Made by a program: the position numbers and the translations under genes. A DNA stretch of 64,000 nucleotides. Origin: Bacillota bacterium (lineage in GTDB: Bacteria; Bacillota; Clostridia; UBA1381). The DNA lies in assembly GCA_029007725.1 (NCBI GenBank), contig JAQXIJ010000046.1:1-64000 (forward strand), read 5' to 3'. The notes under the pieces were generated by a model that made no database searches, was not told the origin of the DNA, and saw nothing but the letters and a program-made list of their open reading frames with translations. This document shows positions 53,691 through 61,894 of this stretch, piece after piece (position 1 is the first letter of the stretch; every line of letters begins with the position of its first letter).

Positions 53691-54929
53691 ATGAAAAAAG
53701 TAGTAGTTACGGGAATGGGTGCAATAACCCCCCTCGGCAATGACGTAAATACATTTTGGAATTCCATTGTCGAAGGCAAAAACGGCATTTCGGAAATCAC
53801 ACACTTCGATCCGTCCGAATTTGATGCAAGGCTTGCGGGTGAGGTAAAAGGCTTTGATCCGCTTTTGTATATGGAAAAAAGCGACGTCCGAAAAACCGAC
53901 CTTTTTGTGCAGTATGCGCTCGGCGCAGCGGCTCAGGCGATGTCGGATAGTAACATCATCGGCAATATTGCCCCAGAAAAACTCGGCGTTTATTTTGGTT
54001 CGGGAATCGGTGGTTTCAACACCTTTATGCAGGAGCATGACAAACTGAAAGAGCGCGGTCCGAAGCGTGTTTCACCTATGTTCATTCCAAAAATGATTTC
54101 AAATATCGCAGCAGGCAACATTGCGATAAAGTTTAAGGCAGAGGGACCGTGCCTTTCTATCACGACGGCGTGCGCAACCGGTTCAAACTGTATCGGCGAG
54201 GCATACCGTGCCATTGCCGGCGGATATGCCGACGCAATCATCGCCGGTGGAAGCGAGGCTTCAATAACTCCGCTTGCGGTTGCAGGTTTTATAAACTGCA
54301 TGGCGCTTTCGGAAAGCAACGACCCATGCAGCGCTTCAATTCCTTTTGACAAATGCAGAAGCGGCTTTGTCATGGGTGAGGGCGCAGGCGCGCTTATTAT
54401 TGAAGAATATGAACATGCCAAAAAGCGCGGCGCAAAAATTTACTGCGAAATTTCGGGCTATGGCAGCACCTGCGACGCCTATCATGTCACAGCTCCCGAA
54501 CCAGAAGCCAGCAGCGCAGCAAGAGCAATTTATGATGCCGCCGCAAAGGAATCCATTGCCGATATGAGCAAAGTATATATTAACGCTCACGGAACCGGAA
54601 CACCTCTTAATGACAAAACGGAAACTCTGGCGCTCAAAAAAGCCTACGGCGAGGACGCTTATAAACTTCACATAAGTTCAACAAAATCCATGACCGGTCA
54701 TATGCTCGGCGCAGCAGGCGCAGTTGAAGCCATAGCGTCAATTATGGCGCTGAACACCGGCATAATTCCGCCTACAATTAACCTTAAAGAGCCGGATCCC
54801 GAATGTGATCTGGATTATACCCCCAACAAGGCGGTAAAGGCAGACCTCGACATGGCTCTGTCGATTTCTCTCGGTTTCGGTGGTCACAACGCATGCGTCG
54901 CTTTCAAGAAGGAGAAGGCAAATGAATAA
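53691..54929 (+). CDS. fabF: 3-oxoacyl-ACP synthase II (FabF)
   Basis: 412 residues. Elongating condensing enzyme with Cys161 in TTACATGSNCIGEA and catalytic histidines in INAHGTGTPLND (near 300) and SMTGHMLGAAGA (near 336). C-terminal SLGFGGHNACVAFKK is typical. It overlaps fabZ by 8 bp (ATGAATAA), so fabZ is directly coupled. No accB intervenes, unlike many clostridial fab operons. Confidence 0.95.
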   Translation: MKKVVVTGMGAITPLGNDVNTFWNSIVEGKNGISEITHFDPSEFDARLAGEVKGFDPLLYMEKSDVRKTDLFVQYALGAAAQAMSDSNIIGNIAPEKLGVYFGSGIGGFNTFMQEHDKLKERGPKRVSPMFIPKMISNIAAGNIAIKFKAEGPCLSITTACATGSNCIGEAYRAIAGGYADAIIAGGSEASITPLAVAGFINCMALSESNDPCSASIPFDKCRSGFVMGEGAGALIIEEYEHAKKRGAKIYCEISGYGSTCDAYHVTAPEPEASSAARAIYDAAAKESIADMSKVYINAHGTGTPLNDKTETLALKKAYGEDAYKLHISSTKSMTGHMLGAAGAVEAIASIMALNTGIIPPTINLKEPDPECDLDYTPNKAVKADLDMALSISLGFGGHNACVAFKKEKANE

Positions 54930-55341
54930 GGACGAAATAATGAAAATTATTCCGCACAGGGATAATATGCTTCTTATCGATTCGGTTGAACTTGCAGACG
55001 GCAAGGCGCACGGCAAAAAGCTTATCACCGGCGATGAATGGTTTTTGAAAGGTCACTTTCCGCAAAATCCGGTTGTGCCTGGCGTAATTCTTTGTGAAAT
55101 TCTGGCACAGTCCACCTGCGTCTGCCTAAACAGCGGAGTTTCGAACGGCAAGCTACCGTTTTTTTCGGGGATCAACAAGGTCAAATTCAAGCACCCCGTA
55201 AAACCGGGAGATTTGTTTGAAACCGAGTGCGAAATAATAAAAACCATGGGACCGTTTTATTTTGCAAAGGGCAAGGGCACAGTAAACGGCACAGTTTGCG
55301 TGACCGCCGAATTTTCCTTTGCGCTTGTTGATGAAAAATAA
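54922..55341 (+). CDS. fabZ: 3-hydroxyacyl-ACP dehydratase (FabZ)
   Basis: Start at ATG 54922, with AAGGAGAAGG just upstream inside fabF. 139 residues, hot-dog fold. IIPHRDNMLLID at 9-20 and the catalytic block GHFPQNPVVPGVILCEILAQ with His45 and Glu59. It dehydrates the beta-hydroxyacyl-ACP. accD follows after 21 bp with no accC between them. Confidence 0.95.
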   Translation: MNKDEIMKIIPHRDNMLLIDSVELADGKAHGKKLITGDEWFLKGHFPQNPVVPGVILCEILAQSTCVCLNSGVSNGKLPFFSGINKVKFKHPVKPGDLFETECEIIKTMGPFYFAKGKGTVNGTVCVTAEFSFALVDEK

Positions 55342-55362
55342 TCCGAAGAAAGGTGTATACAA

Positions 55363-56175
55363 ATGATTTTTGACAAATTGTTTAAACGCACAAAGCCGGA
55401 ACAAGAAAAGCTCGTCTGCAAAAAATGCGGCTCCGAAACAGTGCTTTCGGAGATTGTCGCAAACAACATGATATGCCCGTACTGCGGCGCATATATGCGC
55501 ATGAGCGCGCGAAGCCGAATCGAGCTTGTCGCAGATACGGACAGCTTTTGCGAAATGTACTCGGAACTTTCAAGCCAAAATCTTATAGACTTCCCCGACT
55601 ATGACGAAAAGCTGAAAAAAGCCGAAGCTCAAAGTGGCGAAAAGGATGCCGTTGTTTGCGGTACGTGCAGCATTGGCGGCACAAAAACGGCAATTTTTGT
55701 TATGGATTCCGGATTTATGATGGGAAGTATGGGGACAGTTGTCGGCGAAAAAATTACAAGAATTTTTGAATACGCCGCCGAAAACCGCTTGCCGGTCATC
55801 GGCTTTACCACATCGGGTGGCGCAAGAATGCAGGAGGGCATATTTTCGCTTATGCAGATGGCGAAAGTCAGTGGAAGTGTAAAGTTGCACAGTGACGCAG
55901 GACTTTTGTACATTGCCGTCCTGACCGACCCAACAACAGGCGGTGTGACAGCCAGCTTTGCTATGGAAGCGGACATAACCATTGCAGAGCCAAAGGCTCT
56001 CATCGGATTTGCCGGCGCAAGAGTTATCGAACAGACCACCGGCGAAAAGCTACCTCAAGGTTTTCAGAGGTCGGAATTTCAGCTTGAACACGGCTTTGTT
56101 GATATGATTGCCGAAAGACCTCAGATAAAAAACATTCTTGCGAACCTTCTTAAAATGCACGAGGTGAGATTATGA
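55363..56175 (+). CDS. accD: acetyl-CoA carboxylase carboxyltransferase subunit beta
   Basis: 270 residues. An N-terminal four-cysteine zinc ribbon (CKKCGS at 19-24, CPYCGAY at 38-44) is followed by the carboxyltransferase core with GFTTSGGARMQEG and LTDPTTGGVTASFA. It forms the alpha2beta2 carboxyltransferase with AccA. It overlaps accA by 4 bp. Biotin carboxylase and BCCP must come from elsewhere. Confidence 0.95.
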   Translation: MIFDKLFKRTKPEQEKLVCKKCGSETVLSEIVANNMICPYCGAYMRMSARSRIELVADTDSFCEMYSELSSQNLIDFPDYDEKLKKAEAQSGEKDAVVCGTCSIGGTKTAIFVMDSGFMMGSMGTVVGEKITRIFEYAAENRLPVIGFTTSGGARMQEGIFSLMQMAKVSGSVKLHSDAGLLYIAVLTDPTTGGVTASFAMEADITIAEPKALIGFAGARVIEQTTGEKLPQGFQRSEFQLEHGFVDMIAERPQIKNILANLLKMHEVRL

Positions 56176-56945
56176 AAGCTTATGACAGAGTAACAAACGC
56201 CAGAAAAAGTGCGCGTCCCTTGGGAGGGCACTACATTTCTGCCGTCACCGACGGATTTATTGAACTGCACGGCGACAGACGTTTTGCAGATGACGCAGCC
56301 ATAATCGGCGGAATCGGTATGTTGGGTGATGTGCCGGTTACGGTCATCGCGATGGAACGTGGCAACACCATCGAGGACAGAATGAAGCGGCACTTCGGCT
56401 GCCCTAGTCCTGAAGGATACCGCAAGGCCCTGCGGCTTATGAAACAGGCTGAAAAATTCAAAAGACCGGTTATTTGCTTTATCGGCAGCTCGGGTGCTTA
56501 CTGCGGAATAGATGCCGAAAAGCGCGGTCAAGGGCAGGCAATTGCAGAAAATCTCATGGAAATGATGACACTTAAAACCCCGATAATTTCTGTTGTTGTC
56601 GGCGAAGGCGGCAGCGGCGGAGCGCTTGCTCTAGGCGTTGCGGACGAGGTTATAATGCTTGAAAATGCGGTATATTCGGTAATTTCTCCTGAAGGCTGCG
56701 CAAGCATACTCTGGAAGGACGCGTCCCATGCGCCCGAAGCGGCGGAAGCATTACGGCTGACCGCTCACGATCTTAAAGATTTTGGCATAATCGACAAGAT
56801 TGTTGTCGAAACCGATCGTTCTCAAGAGCAGATAGACAGCGCACTCAAATTTGAGCTTATTCAAGATATAAAAAATTTGCTGTCCCTTTCCTGCAGCGAT
56901 ATGCTTAAAAAACGCTACGAAAAATTTAGAAAAATCGGTGCATAA
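56172..56945 (+). CDS. accA: acetyl-CoA carboxylase carboxyltransferase subunit alpha
   Basis: 257 residues. GDRRFADDAAIIGGIG near 36, GCPSPEGYRKALRLMK, DTPGAYCGI-like SSGAYCGIDAEKRGQGQAIAEN near 118-140 (read in parts) and VVGEGGSGGALALGV near 154. It transfers the carboxyl group to acetyl-CoA. Last gene of the fab operon, ending at a terminator 2 bp downstream. Confidence 0.95.
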   Translation: MKAYDRVTNARKSARPLGGHYISAVTDGFIELHGDRRFADDAAIIGGIGMLGDVPVTVIAMERGNTIEDRMKRHFGCPSPEGYRKALRLMKQAEKFKRPVICFIGSSGAYCGIDAEKRGQGQAIAENLMEMMTLKTPIISVVVGEGGSGGALALGVADEVIMLENAVYSVISPEGCASILWKDASHAPEAAEALRLTAHDLKDFGIIDKIVVETDRSQEQIDSALKFELIQDIKNLLSLSCSDMLKKRYEKFRKIGA

Positions 56946-56982
56946 AAAATTCCTGCGGCGCGTGCGTCACAGGAATTTTTTT
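56944..56982. terminator. terminator at the end of the fab operon, also facing ogt
   Basis: Stem AAATTCCTG / CAGGAATTT, 14-nt loop, TTTTTTT on the plus side. The minus-strand side is also A/T-rich, so it may serve both convergent units. It overlaps the presumed former 3' end of the ogt frame. Confidence 0.8.
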
Positions 56983-57014
56983 ATGCCCTCAAGTGCGAGC
57001 AGCTTCTTTTTTAT

Positions 57015-57425
57015 CTAAATTCCTGACGAATAGCCGCCGATTTCGCCGTTTTCGTTTATAACGCGATGGCAGGGTATGATAATAGGAATACGGTTTTTTC
57101 CGTTTGCTTTGCCTACAGCACGGTACGCGTTCGGACTGCCTGACATTTCGGCAAGCTGTTTATACGATATGACCGTTCCATACTGAATTTTGCAAAGCGC
57201 GTTCCACACGCGTTTTTGAAATTTGCTTCCCTCTATTTTGAGCGGAACACAAAATTCTTTGCGCTCTCCGTCAAAATATTCCTTAAGCTGCCGCACACAG
57301 TTCGAAAGAACATTCGTTTTGCCGATATTTTCGCACTTTTCAAAGGCTATTTCCGTAATATATTCTCCGTCCGAAAAAACTGCGACAGATCCGACCGGCG
57401 AATCAATGCACACCGAATAAATCAT
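57015..57425 (-). CDS. ogt: methylated-DNA-protein cysteine methyltransferase, prematurely stopped
   Basis: Start at ATG 57425 (GGAGG 9 nt upstream). 136 residues. Ogt/Ada C-terminal domain: KFQKRVWNALCKIQYGTVISYKQLA segments (QKRVWNAL, GTVISY), AYRAVGKANGKN helix, and PCHRVI with acceptor Cys119. It repairs O6-alkylguanine by suicidal transfer. The frame stops at TAG (57015-57017) right after GGYSSGI. The same frame continues IKKKLLALEGIKKFL to TGA 56967, exactly the C-terminal K..LL.LEG helix expected in the family. So the gene appears cut by an amber mutation about 16 codons from its end. Activity is uncertain. Confidence 0.82.
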   Translation of the reverse strand: MIYSVCIDSPVGSVAVFSDGEYITEIAFEKCENIGKTNVLSNCVRQLKEYFDGERKEFCVPLKIEGSKFQKRVWNALCKIQYGTVISYKQLAEMSGSPNAYRAVGKANGKNRIPIIIPCHRVINENGEIGGYSSGI

Positions 57426-57567
57426 TTTCACCCACCTCCGTTTATTCTATCATACCATGCTTTTTATTGCATGTCCATCAAAAATTTTCAGAACATTATG
57501 TAAACCTGTTTCATAAAATATTATGTAAGCTGAAATAGCTTGCAAATGTTAAGGAAGGGTTGATATT

Positions 57568-58230
57568 ATGAATGATTGCCATTGCGCTAAGCAACATTTC
57601 ACTAAGGAAAACGAAAACAACGTAATAAACAACGAGGCTGCACAAAGCTCTGCCGCGGCAGCCTGCGCGCGTTCGCAGCGTGGATTTGAACCGCCGAAAT
57701 GCTCTGCCGATATATCGGAGGGTCTGTTTGAAAACGATCTTGGACTGTTTTTTAAGTCAAGTAGCAGAAATGCGGAATTTTCGGTACGTGACGATGTATA
57801 CTGTGTTCTCGAAAATCCAAAAAATTCGGGTGTGACGATTTTTTTAAGCGAGGTTTTCCTTGCAAGTCTGTCGGGAACGACGCTTCATGCAAGAGGTTTT
57901 ATCACCAAGGACACCTGCCAAATCGAGGATTGCTGCAAAAAGATAAGCACTGAAACTTGTCTTTTCTGCGGACGTCCGAAGGGCAAAATCTACCTTTGCA
58001 AAAAGCTGAGCGAGCATAGTGCAAGACCTACTGATGTTTGCTTTGACGTACCTGCCTATGACACGCACACAGAATATACCGAGGGTCGGATTGCCCTAAA
58101 GTCCGGTGAAGCCTTTGTTCTTAAGGTGACGCCCAGCACCTCATGTGGCGGTGCGGCACGCGGTGCTTTTGCTTTTGCTTGGTGGGAAATCCCCCACAAA
58201 GACAATGACTGTCCTTGTCATCGGGAATAA
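57568..58230 (+). CDS. cysteine-rich unknown protein
   Basis: 220 residues with 15 or so cysteines and no signal peptide. An N-terminal low-complexity Asn/Ala/Ser stretch precedes a beta-rich domain with YCVLENPKNSGVTIFLSEVF near 81-100, a run of CQIEDCC and CLFCG near 122-145, and GEAFVLKVTPSTSCGGA near 185-201. The NPxNSGVxIF pattern recalls small clostridial proteins of the DUF6143 kind, but I am not sure. The cysteine density would suit a cross-linked coat or surface protein, which is a guess. SD AAGGAAGGG. Monocistronic. Confidence 0.6.
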   Translation: MNDCHCAKQHFTKENENNVINNEAAQSSAAAACARSQRGFEPPKCSADISEGLFENDLGLFFKSSSRNAEFSVRDDVYCVLENPKNSGVTIFLSEVFLASLSGTTLHARGFITKDTCQIEDCCKKISTETCLFCGRPKGKIYLCKKLSEHSARPTDVCFDVPAYDTHTEYTEGRIALKSGEAFVLKVTPSTSCGGAARGAFAFAWWEIPHKDNDCPCHRE

Positions 58231-58286
58231 AGTGCAGATATAAAAAACATCTGCCTGTATACCTTTTTGCATACTTGGGACAAATC

Positions 58287-58311
58287 AAAAGCGAGGCTCT
58301 GCCTCGCTTTT
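58287..58311. terminator. bidirectional terminator
   Basis: Stem AAAAGCGAGGC / GCCTCGCTTTT with a 3-nt loop, between the Cys-rich gene (+) and the response-regulator gene (-). Confidence 0.88.
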
Positions 58312-58338
58312 AATTATGATAGTCCTCATGCCACATAT

Positions 58339-59022
58339 CTATTTTTCAAACCGATATCCTGCGCCCCAGACCGTAGTTATATACTCGGGACGTGCAGGAT
58401 TTTTTTCAATTTTTTCGCGGATCCGCGCAATATGCACCGTTACGGTGCTTGCATCGGAAAGCGCATCAAACCCCCACACTCGCTCAAACAAATCCTCCTT
58501 GCTGTAAACTCTGTTCGGATTTTTCATCAAAAAGAGCAGCAGGTCAAACTCTTTTTGTTTCAGCATAATTTCCTCACAATCCACATACACGCGCCGTTCC
58601 GCCTCATTTACCGAAATTCCGCGCACCGTTATGACAGAGCTTTTTTGTGATGCCGAAAGTTTTTCATATGTCTTCAGATGACTTTTTACCCTTACCAGAA
58701 GCTCGCCCATACCGAACGGCTTTGTTATGTAATCGTCCGCACCGCTGTTCAAGCCCTTTATCTTTGCAACCTCTTCGTCTTTGGCCGAAATGATTATAAC
58801 AGGAATCTTTTTCGATTCGCCGATTTTGCCCAAAATTTCAAAACCGTCCGGCTTGGGAATCATAATATCAAGAATCACGAGGTCAATTCCGCCGTCATTA
58901 TATCGCGCAAGACCTCTTTCGCCGTCATAGCAGACCTCCACCGCATAACCGCTCATTTCAAGATAGTCCTTTTCTATCTCGGCGATACTTTCGTCGTCCT
59001 CAATTATCAGAATTTTTTTCAT
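58339..59022 (-). CDS. OmpR/PhoB-family response regulator
   Basis: 227 residues. Receiver domain with EDDESIAE acidic pocket, phospho-acceptor Asp in LVILDIMIPKPDGFEIL (near 51), and the Lys in ISAKDEEV near 99. C-terminal winged-helix DNA-binding domain ending VWGAGYRFEK. It is encoded last, after the kinase (overlap 23 bp), whereas regulators usually precede kinases. It probably controls the upstream secreted protein and ABC genes. Confidence 0.92.
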   Translation of the reverse strand: MKKILIIEDDESIAEIEKDYLEMSGYAVEVCYDGERGLARYNDGGIDLVILDIMIPKPDGFEILGKIGESKKIPVIIISAKDEEVAKIKGLNSGADDYITKPFGMGELLVRVKSHLKTYEKLSASQKSSVITVRGISVNEAERRVYVDCEEIMLKQKEFDLLLFLMKNPNRVYSKEDLFERVWGFDALSDASTVTVHIARIREKIEKNPARPEYITTVWGAGYRFEK

Positions 59023-60325
59023 AGAGTACCTCCTTGCCTTTTACTTTTTTGAGCGAAATCAAAATCGATGTTCCTTCGCCGGACTTGCTCACTGCCCAGA
59101 TTCTGCCGTCCATGTTTTCTATAATCTGCTTTGAAATTGCAAGTCCGAGTCCGCTTGAACCATTAATCTGCCGCGATTTTTCGCAGCGGTAGAATCTGTC
59201 GAATATTTTTGAAATATCCTCATCGTCAATCCCGATGCCATTGTCCATCACTTCGATTATAACACTTGATGCGTTTTCGCGCAATATAAGCTGCACCTCA
59301 CCGCTACTCGAAGAAATATATTTCAGCGCATTTGTTACAATGTTTCCCATAACTCTGTCCATCTGCTGAACATCTACCCTTACATTATACATATCCTTTA
59401 CCTTACTGACAAAGCTGATTTTTTTGTTCTCCCTTGCAAATACAGGCCGCATATCTTCCGCAAATGCCGCCAGATATGCCGCAATATCTATGTCAAGGAG
59501 CTTAAACTCCACCTGGTTCAAATCAAGTTTGGAATACAGCAACAGATCGCTTATCATAGTGTTTATTAGCTCGGTTTTTTCAAGCGATTTTTTTACATAT
59601 ATACCCCGTTTTTCTTCGGTATCCGCAACACCGTCCAAAATTCCCTCAAGATAGCCCTTAAGCGCCGTTATCGGTGTACGCAGGTCGTGCGATACACTTG
59701 AAATTAGGAATTTTCGGTTTTCCGACGCTTTTTTATTCATATAGACCTCTTCCTTCAGGCGGATTCTCAGGCTTTCTATTTCCTTTGCCAGACGATTTAT
59801 TTCGTCGCTGCCGGCGTCGGGAATGTTTATATCCAGTTCGCCGCAGGCAAGCCTGTGCGTCTGATTTTTCAGCTCAGTCAGCGGCGCGGCAATTTCGTTT
59901 TCATTCTTTTTCTGCACTACGGCTAGCACAATCAGATAGACCGAAAAAAAGACTGCCGCAGCATAGGCGGTAAGAATTTTGTTTACGCGCAAAATATCCA
60001 TCTTCGGCGTCAGTTGGACTAGCTTCGTTCCGTCGGAAAATTCATGCTGCGTCACAGTGTATGACGCCTTTCCGCGCGAAAATTCGTCCTCACCCGCCTC
60101 AATACTCAAAAGTAGATTTTGCTGCTCGGTCGGCGAAAGCTCCGCGCTCGAATAGGTTACCTTTCCTCCGTATATCACGGCAGAGTCGGATGTTAGGCGG
60201 TTGCCTTTTACCGGGATATCTCGGATTGCAAGGAATGCACCGGTTGTGCAGACCAAAACGAGCGCCGAAATTACAAGCGATATAAAAAGTATAAAAATCC
60301 CCTGAAAAAACAGTCTTTTTTTCAT
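59000..60325 (-). CDS. HAMP-type sensor histidine kinase
   Basis: 441 residues. Two membrane helices (about 7-28 and 114-136) bound an 85-residue extracytoplasmic domain. A HAMP linker follows (TELKNQTHRLACGELDINIP region), then a HisKA box SSVSHDLRTPITALKGY with phospho-His near 212. ATPase boxes are GNIVTNALKYI, MDNGIGIDDED and SSGLGLAISKQ. It is the partner of the overlapping response regulator. Encoded 18 bp after the ABC permease, arguing for a transporter-linked sensing module. Confidence 0.92.
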   Translation of the reverse strand: MKKRLFFQGIFILFISLVISALVLVCTTGAFLAIRDIPVKGNRLTSDSAVIYGGKVTYSSAELSPTEQQNLLLSIEAGEDEFSRGKASYTVTQHEFSDGTKLVQLTPKMDILRVNKILTAYAAAVFFSVYLIVLAVVQKKNENEIAAPLTELKNQTHRLACGELDINIPDAGSDEINRLAKEIESLRIRLKEEVYMNKKASENRKFLISSVSHDLRTPITALKGYLEGILDGVADTEEKRGIYVKKSLEKTELINTMISDLLLYSKLDLNQVEFKLLDIDIAAYLAAFAEDMRPVFARENKKISFVSKVKDMYNVRVDVQQMDRVMGNIVTNALKYISSSSGEVQLILRENASSVIIEVMDNGIGIDDEDISKIFDRFYRCEKSRQINGSSGLGLAISKQIIENMDGRIWAVSKSGEGTSILISLKKVKGKEVLYEKNSDN

Positions 60326-60342
60326 AGCGCTTCTCCCAAAAA

Positions 60343-61086
60343 TCAGATTTCCTTTGTCTCAAAAACCATATATCCCGCCGAAAACAGCATTATGCACCAG
60401 CCGGCTGACACAAGCAACATCCGCAGTAGCTTTGCAAAGCCTATAAGCGGCGCATATACCAAAACGTACATGCTGAGTCCCGAAGTGAAAAAAAATGTGG
60501 AATATGCCGGATAAATCACCTCAAAGGTTTTGAACACCATGAAAACGATGAAGCAGAGCATAAACGACATTCCGCTGCCCTTTGCTATGTTGCACACCAG
60601 CGCCGCCATAAGACAGACCGCACACAGCGGAACAGCCGAAACAATATATGCCGCAAAAATGCGCAGAACCTTAAACTCGGTATGGCCTATCACAACCGAT
60701 ACCGCAAAGGATACCAGCATGGCAAACATCAGCATAGCCGTTGAAAAGGTCGTGGCGGCAGCCGTTTTTGCCAAAAAAACTTTAAGCCGTGATGCCGGAG
60801 CAAGCAGTGTGGTCTTTATCGTACCGCCGGAAAGTTCGCCGCAGAATATATCTATGCAGACAAATGCGGCAAAAAGCGGTATCACAATATTTACAAAAAC
60901 AGGAAGCATCATTATAGAAAATTCCGATTTTCCTGCCAGATTTATGCCCATAAAGCTGTTCACCGTGCAAGTTATCAGCGCACCGACCGCAATGACGGAA
61001 AGGCTCATAATCACTGAAACGGTTATCTTCTTTCTTTTTGACAGCTTATAAAGCTCGTTTATGTATGCTGCCTTAAATTCAGCCAT
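60343..61086 (-). CDS. ABC-2-type permease
   Basis: 247 residues, six hydrophobic helices (near 20-42, 60-82, 105-133, 140-166, 180-197, 205-240), with the short soluble N-terminus KAAYINELYKLSKRKK. It resembles permease subunits of BcrB/LanEG-type export systems that confer self-immunity or peptide resistance. It overlaps the ATPase gene by 8 bp. Substrate unknown. Confidence 0.8.
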   Translation of the reverse strand: MAEFKAAYINELYKLSKRKKITVSVIMSLSVIAVGALITCTVNSFMGINLAGKSEFSIMMLPVFVNIVIPLFAAFVCIDIFCGELSGGTIKTTLLAPASRLKVFLAKTAAATTFSTAMLMFAMLVSFAVSVVIGHTEFKVLRIFAAYIVSAVPLCAVCLMAALVCNIAKGSGMSFMLCFIVFMVFKTFEVIYPAYSTFFFTSGLSMYVLVYAPLIGFAKLLRMLLVSAGWCIMLFSAGYMVFETKEI

Positions 61087-61798
61087 TTATATCCACCTCG
61101 CTTAAATAATAATTCTCGAGCGATGAGTAGTTTTTTAGAACGTTTTCGGTATAATCAACGTCAATCATTTTACCGTTATAAAGGATACCTATTTTAGTAC
61201 AGGTCAGCTCAACGTCGTGTATCAAATGACTCGAAATGAGAAACGAGGTTTTGTACTTTTCTGACATTCCGCATATAAGCTTTCGCATATCTACCATTCC
61301 CTCAACATCAAGACCGTTTAGAGGCTCATCAAGAATAAGTACGCTCGGATTTGACACAATCGCCATAGAAATACCTAGCCTTTGCTTCATTCCGAGCGAA
61401 AATCCCTTTGTTTTCTCGTTTTTGAATTTATATATTCCGGTCATATTAAGACACTCATCGATTCTTTCATCGGTCACATTACTGTAATAGCGTGCTCGAA
61501 GCCGCATATTTTCGTACGCGGTGAGATAGCCGAACGGCGCGACCGCTTCGATAATGGTTCCAACACTTTTCATTGCATTTTCGTACTCCTCCGCTACGTC
61601 ATAGCCGTTTATCATAGCTTTTCCGCTGTCCGCCTTTATAAGCCCGGTAATAATTTTCATTGCCGTGGTCTTTCCTGCACCGTTAGGGCCCAAAAAGCCA
61701 AAAATCTCGCCGCGGTCAACACAAAATCCAACATTTTCGATTCCGCGGCCATTTTTATATTTCTTGCACAAATCGGTAATCTGTATTGCCTTGTCCAT
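61079..61798 (-). CDS. ABC transporter ATP-binding protein (BcrA/LanF-like)
   Basis: 239 residues. Walker A GPNGAGKTT near 36-44, Q-loop EAVAPFGYLTAYEN, signature SLGMKQRLG, Walker B VLILDEPLNGLD, H-loop ISSHLIHD. Such ATPases pair with one small ABC-2 permease in lantibiotic or bacitracin resistance systems. Encoded between the secreted protein gene and the permease. A hairpin (GTATATTCC / GGAATATAC, 61830-61863) lies 30 bp upstream of its start. Confidence 0.88.
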   Translation of the reverse strand: MDKAIQITDLCKKYKNGRGIENVGFCVDRGEIFGFLGPNGAGKTTAMKIITGLIKADSGKAMINGYDVAEEYENAMKSVGTIIEAVAPFGYLTAYENMRLRARYYSNVTDERIDECLNMTGIYKFKNEKTKGFSLGMKQRLGISMAIVSNPSVLILDEPLNGLDVEGMVDMRKLICGMSEKYKTSFLISSHLIHDVELTCTKIGILYNGKMIDVDYTENVLKNYSSLENYYLSEVDING

Positions 61799-61894
61799 TT
61801 TGATGCACCTGCTTTCTTTATAAAACGCAGTATATTCCTGCGCCTTATCGCACGGGAATATACGCCTTGGGATTTATAATAGTGGGTATTTGTA

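Noticed and set aside
57015-57017. UAG recoding (pyrrolysine or stop reassignment) in ogt
   Set aside because: TAG ends other genes normally, such as fabG, and there are no signs of a recoding element. A simple nonsense mutation is more likely.
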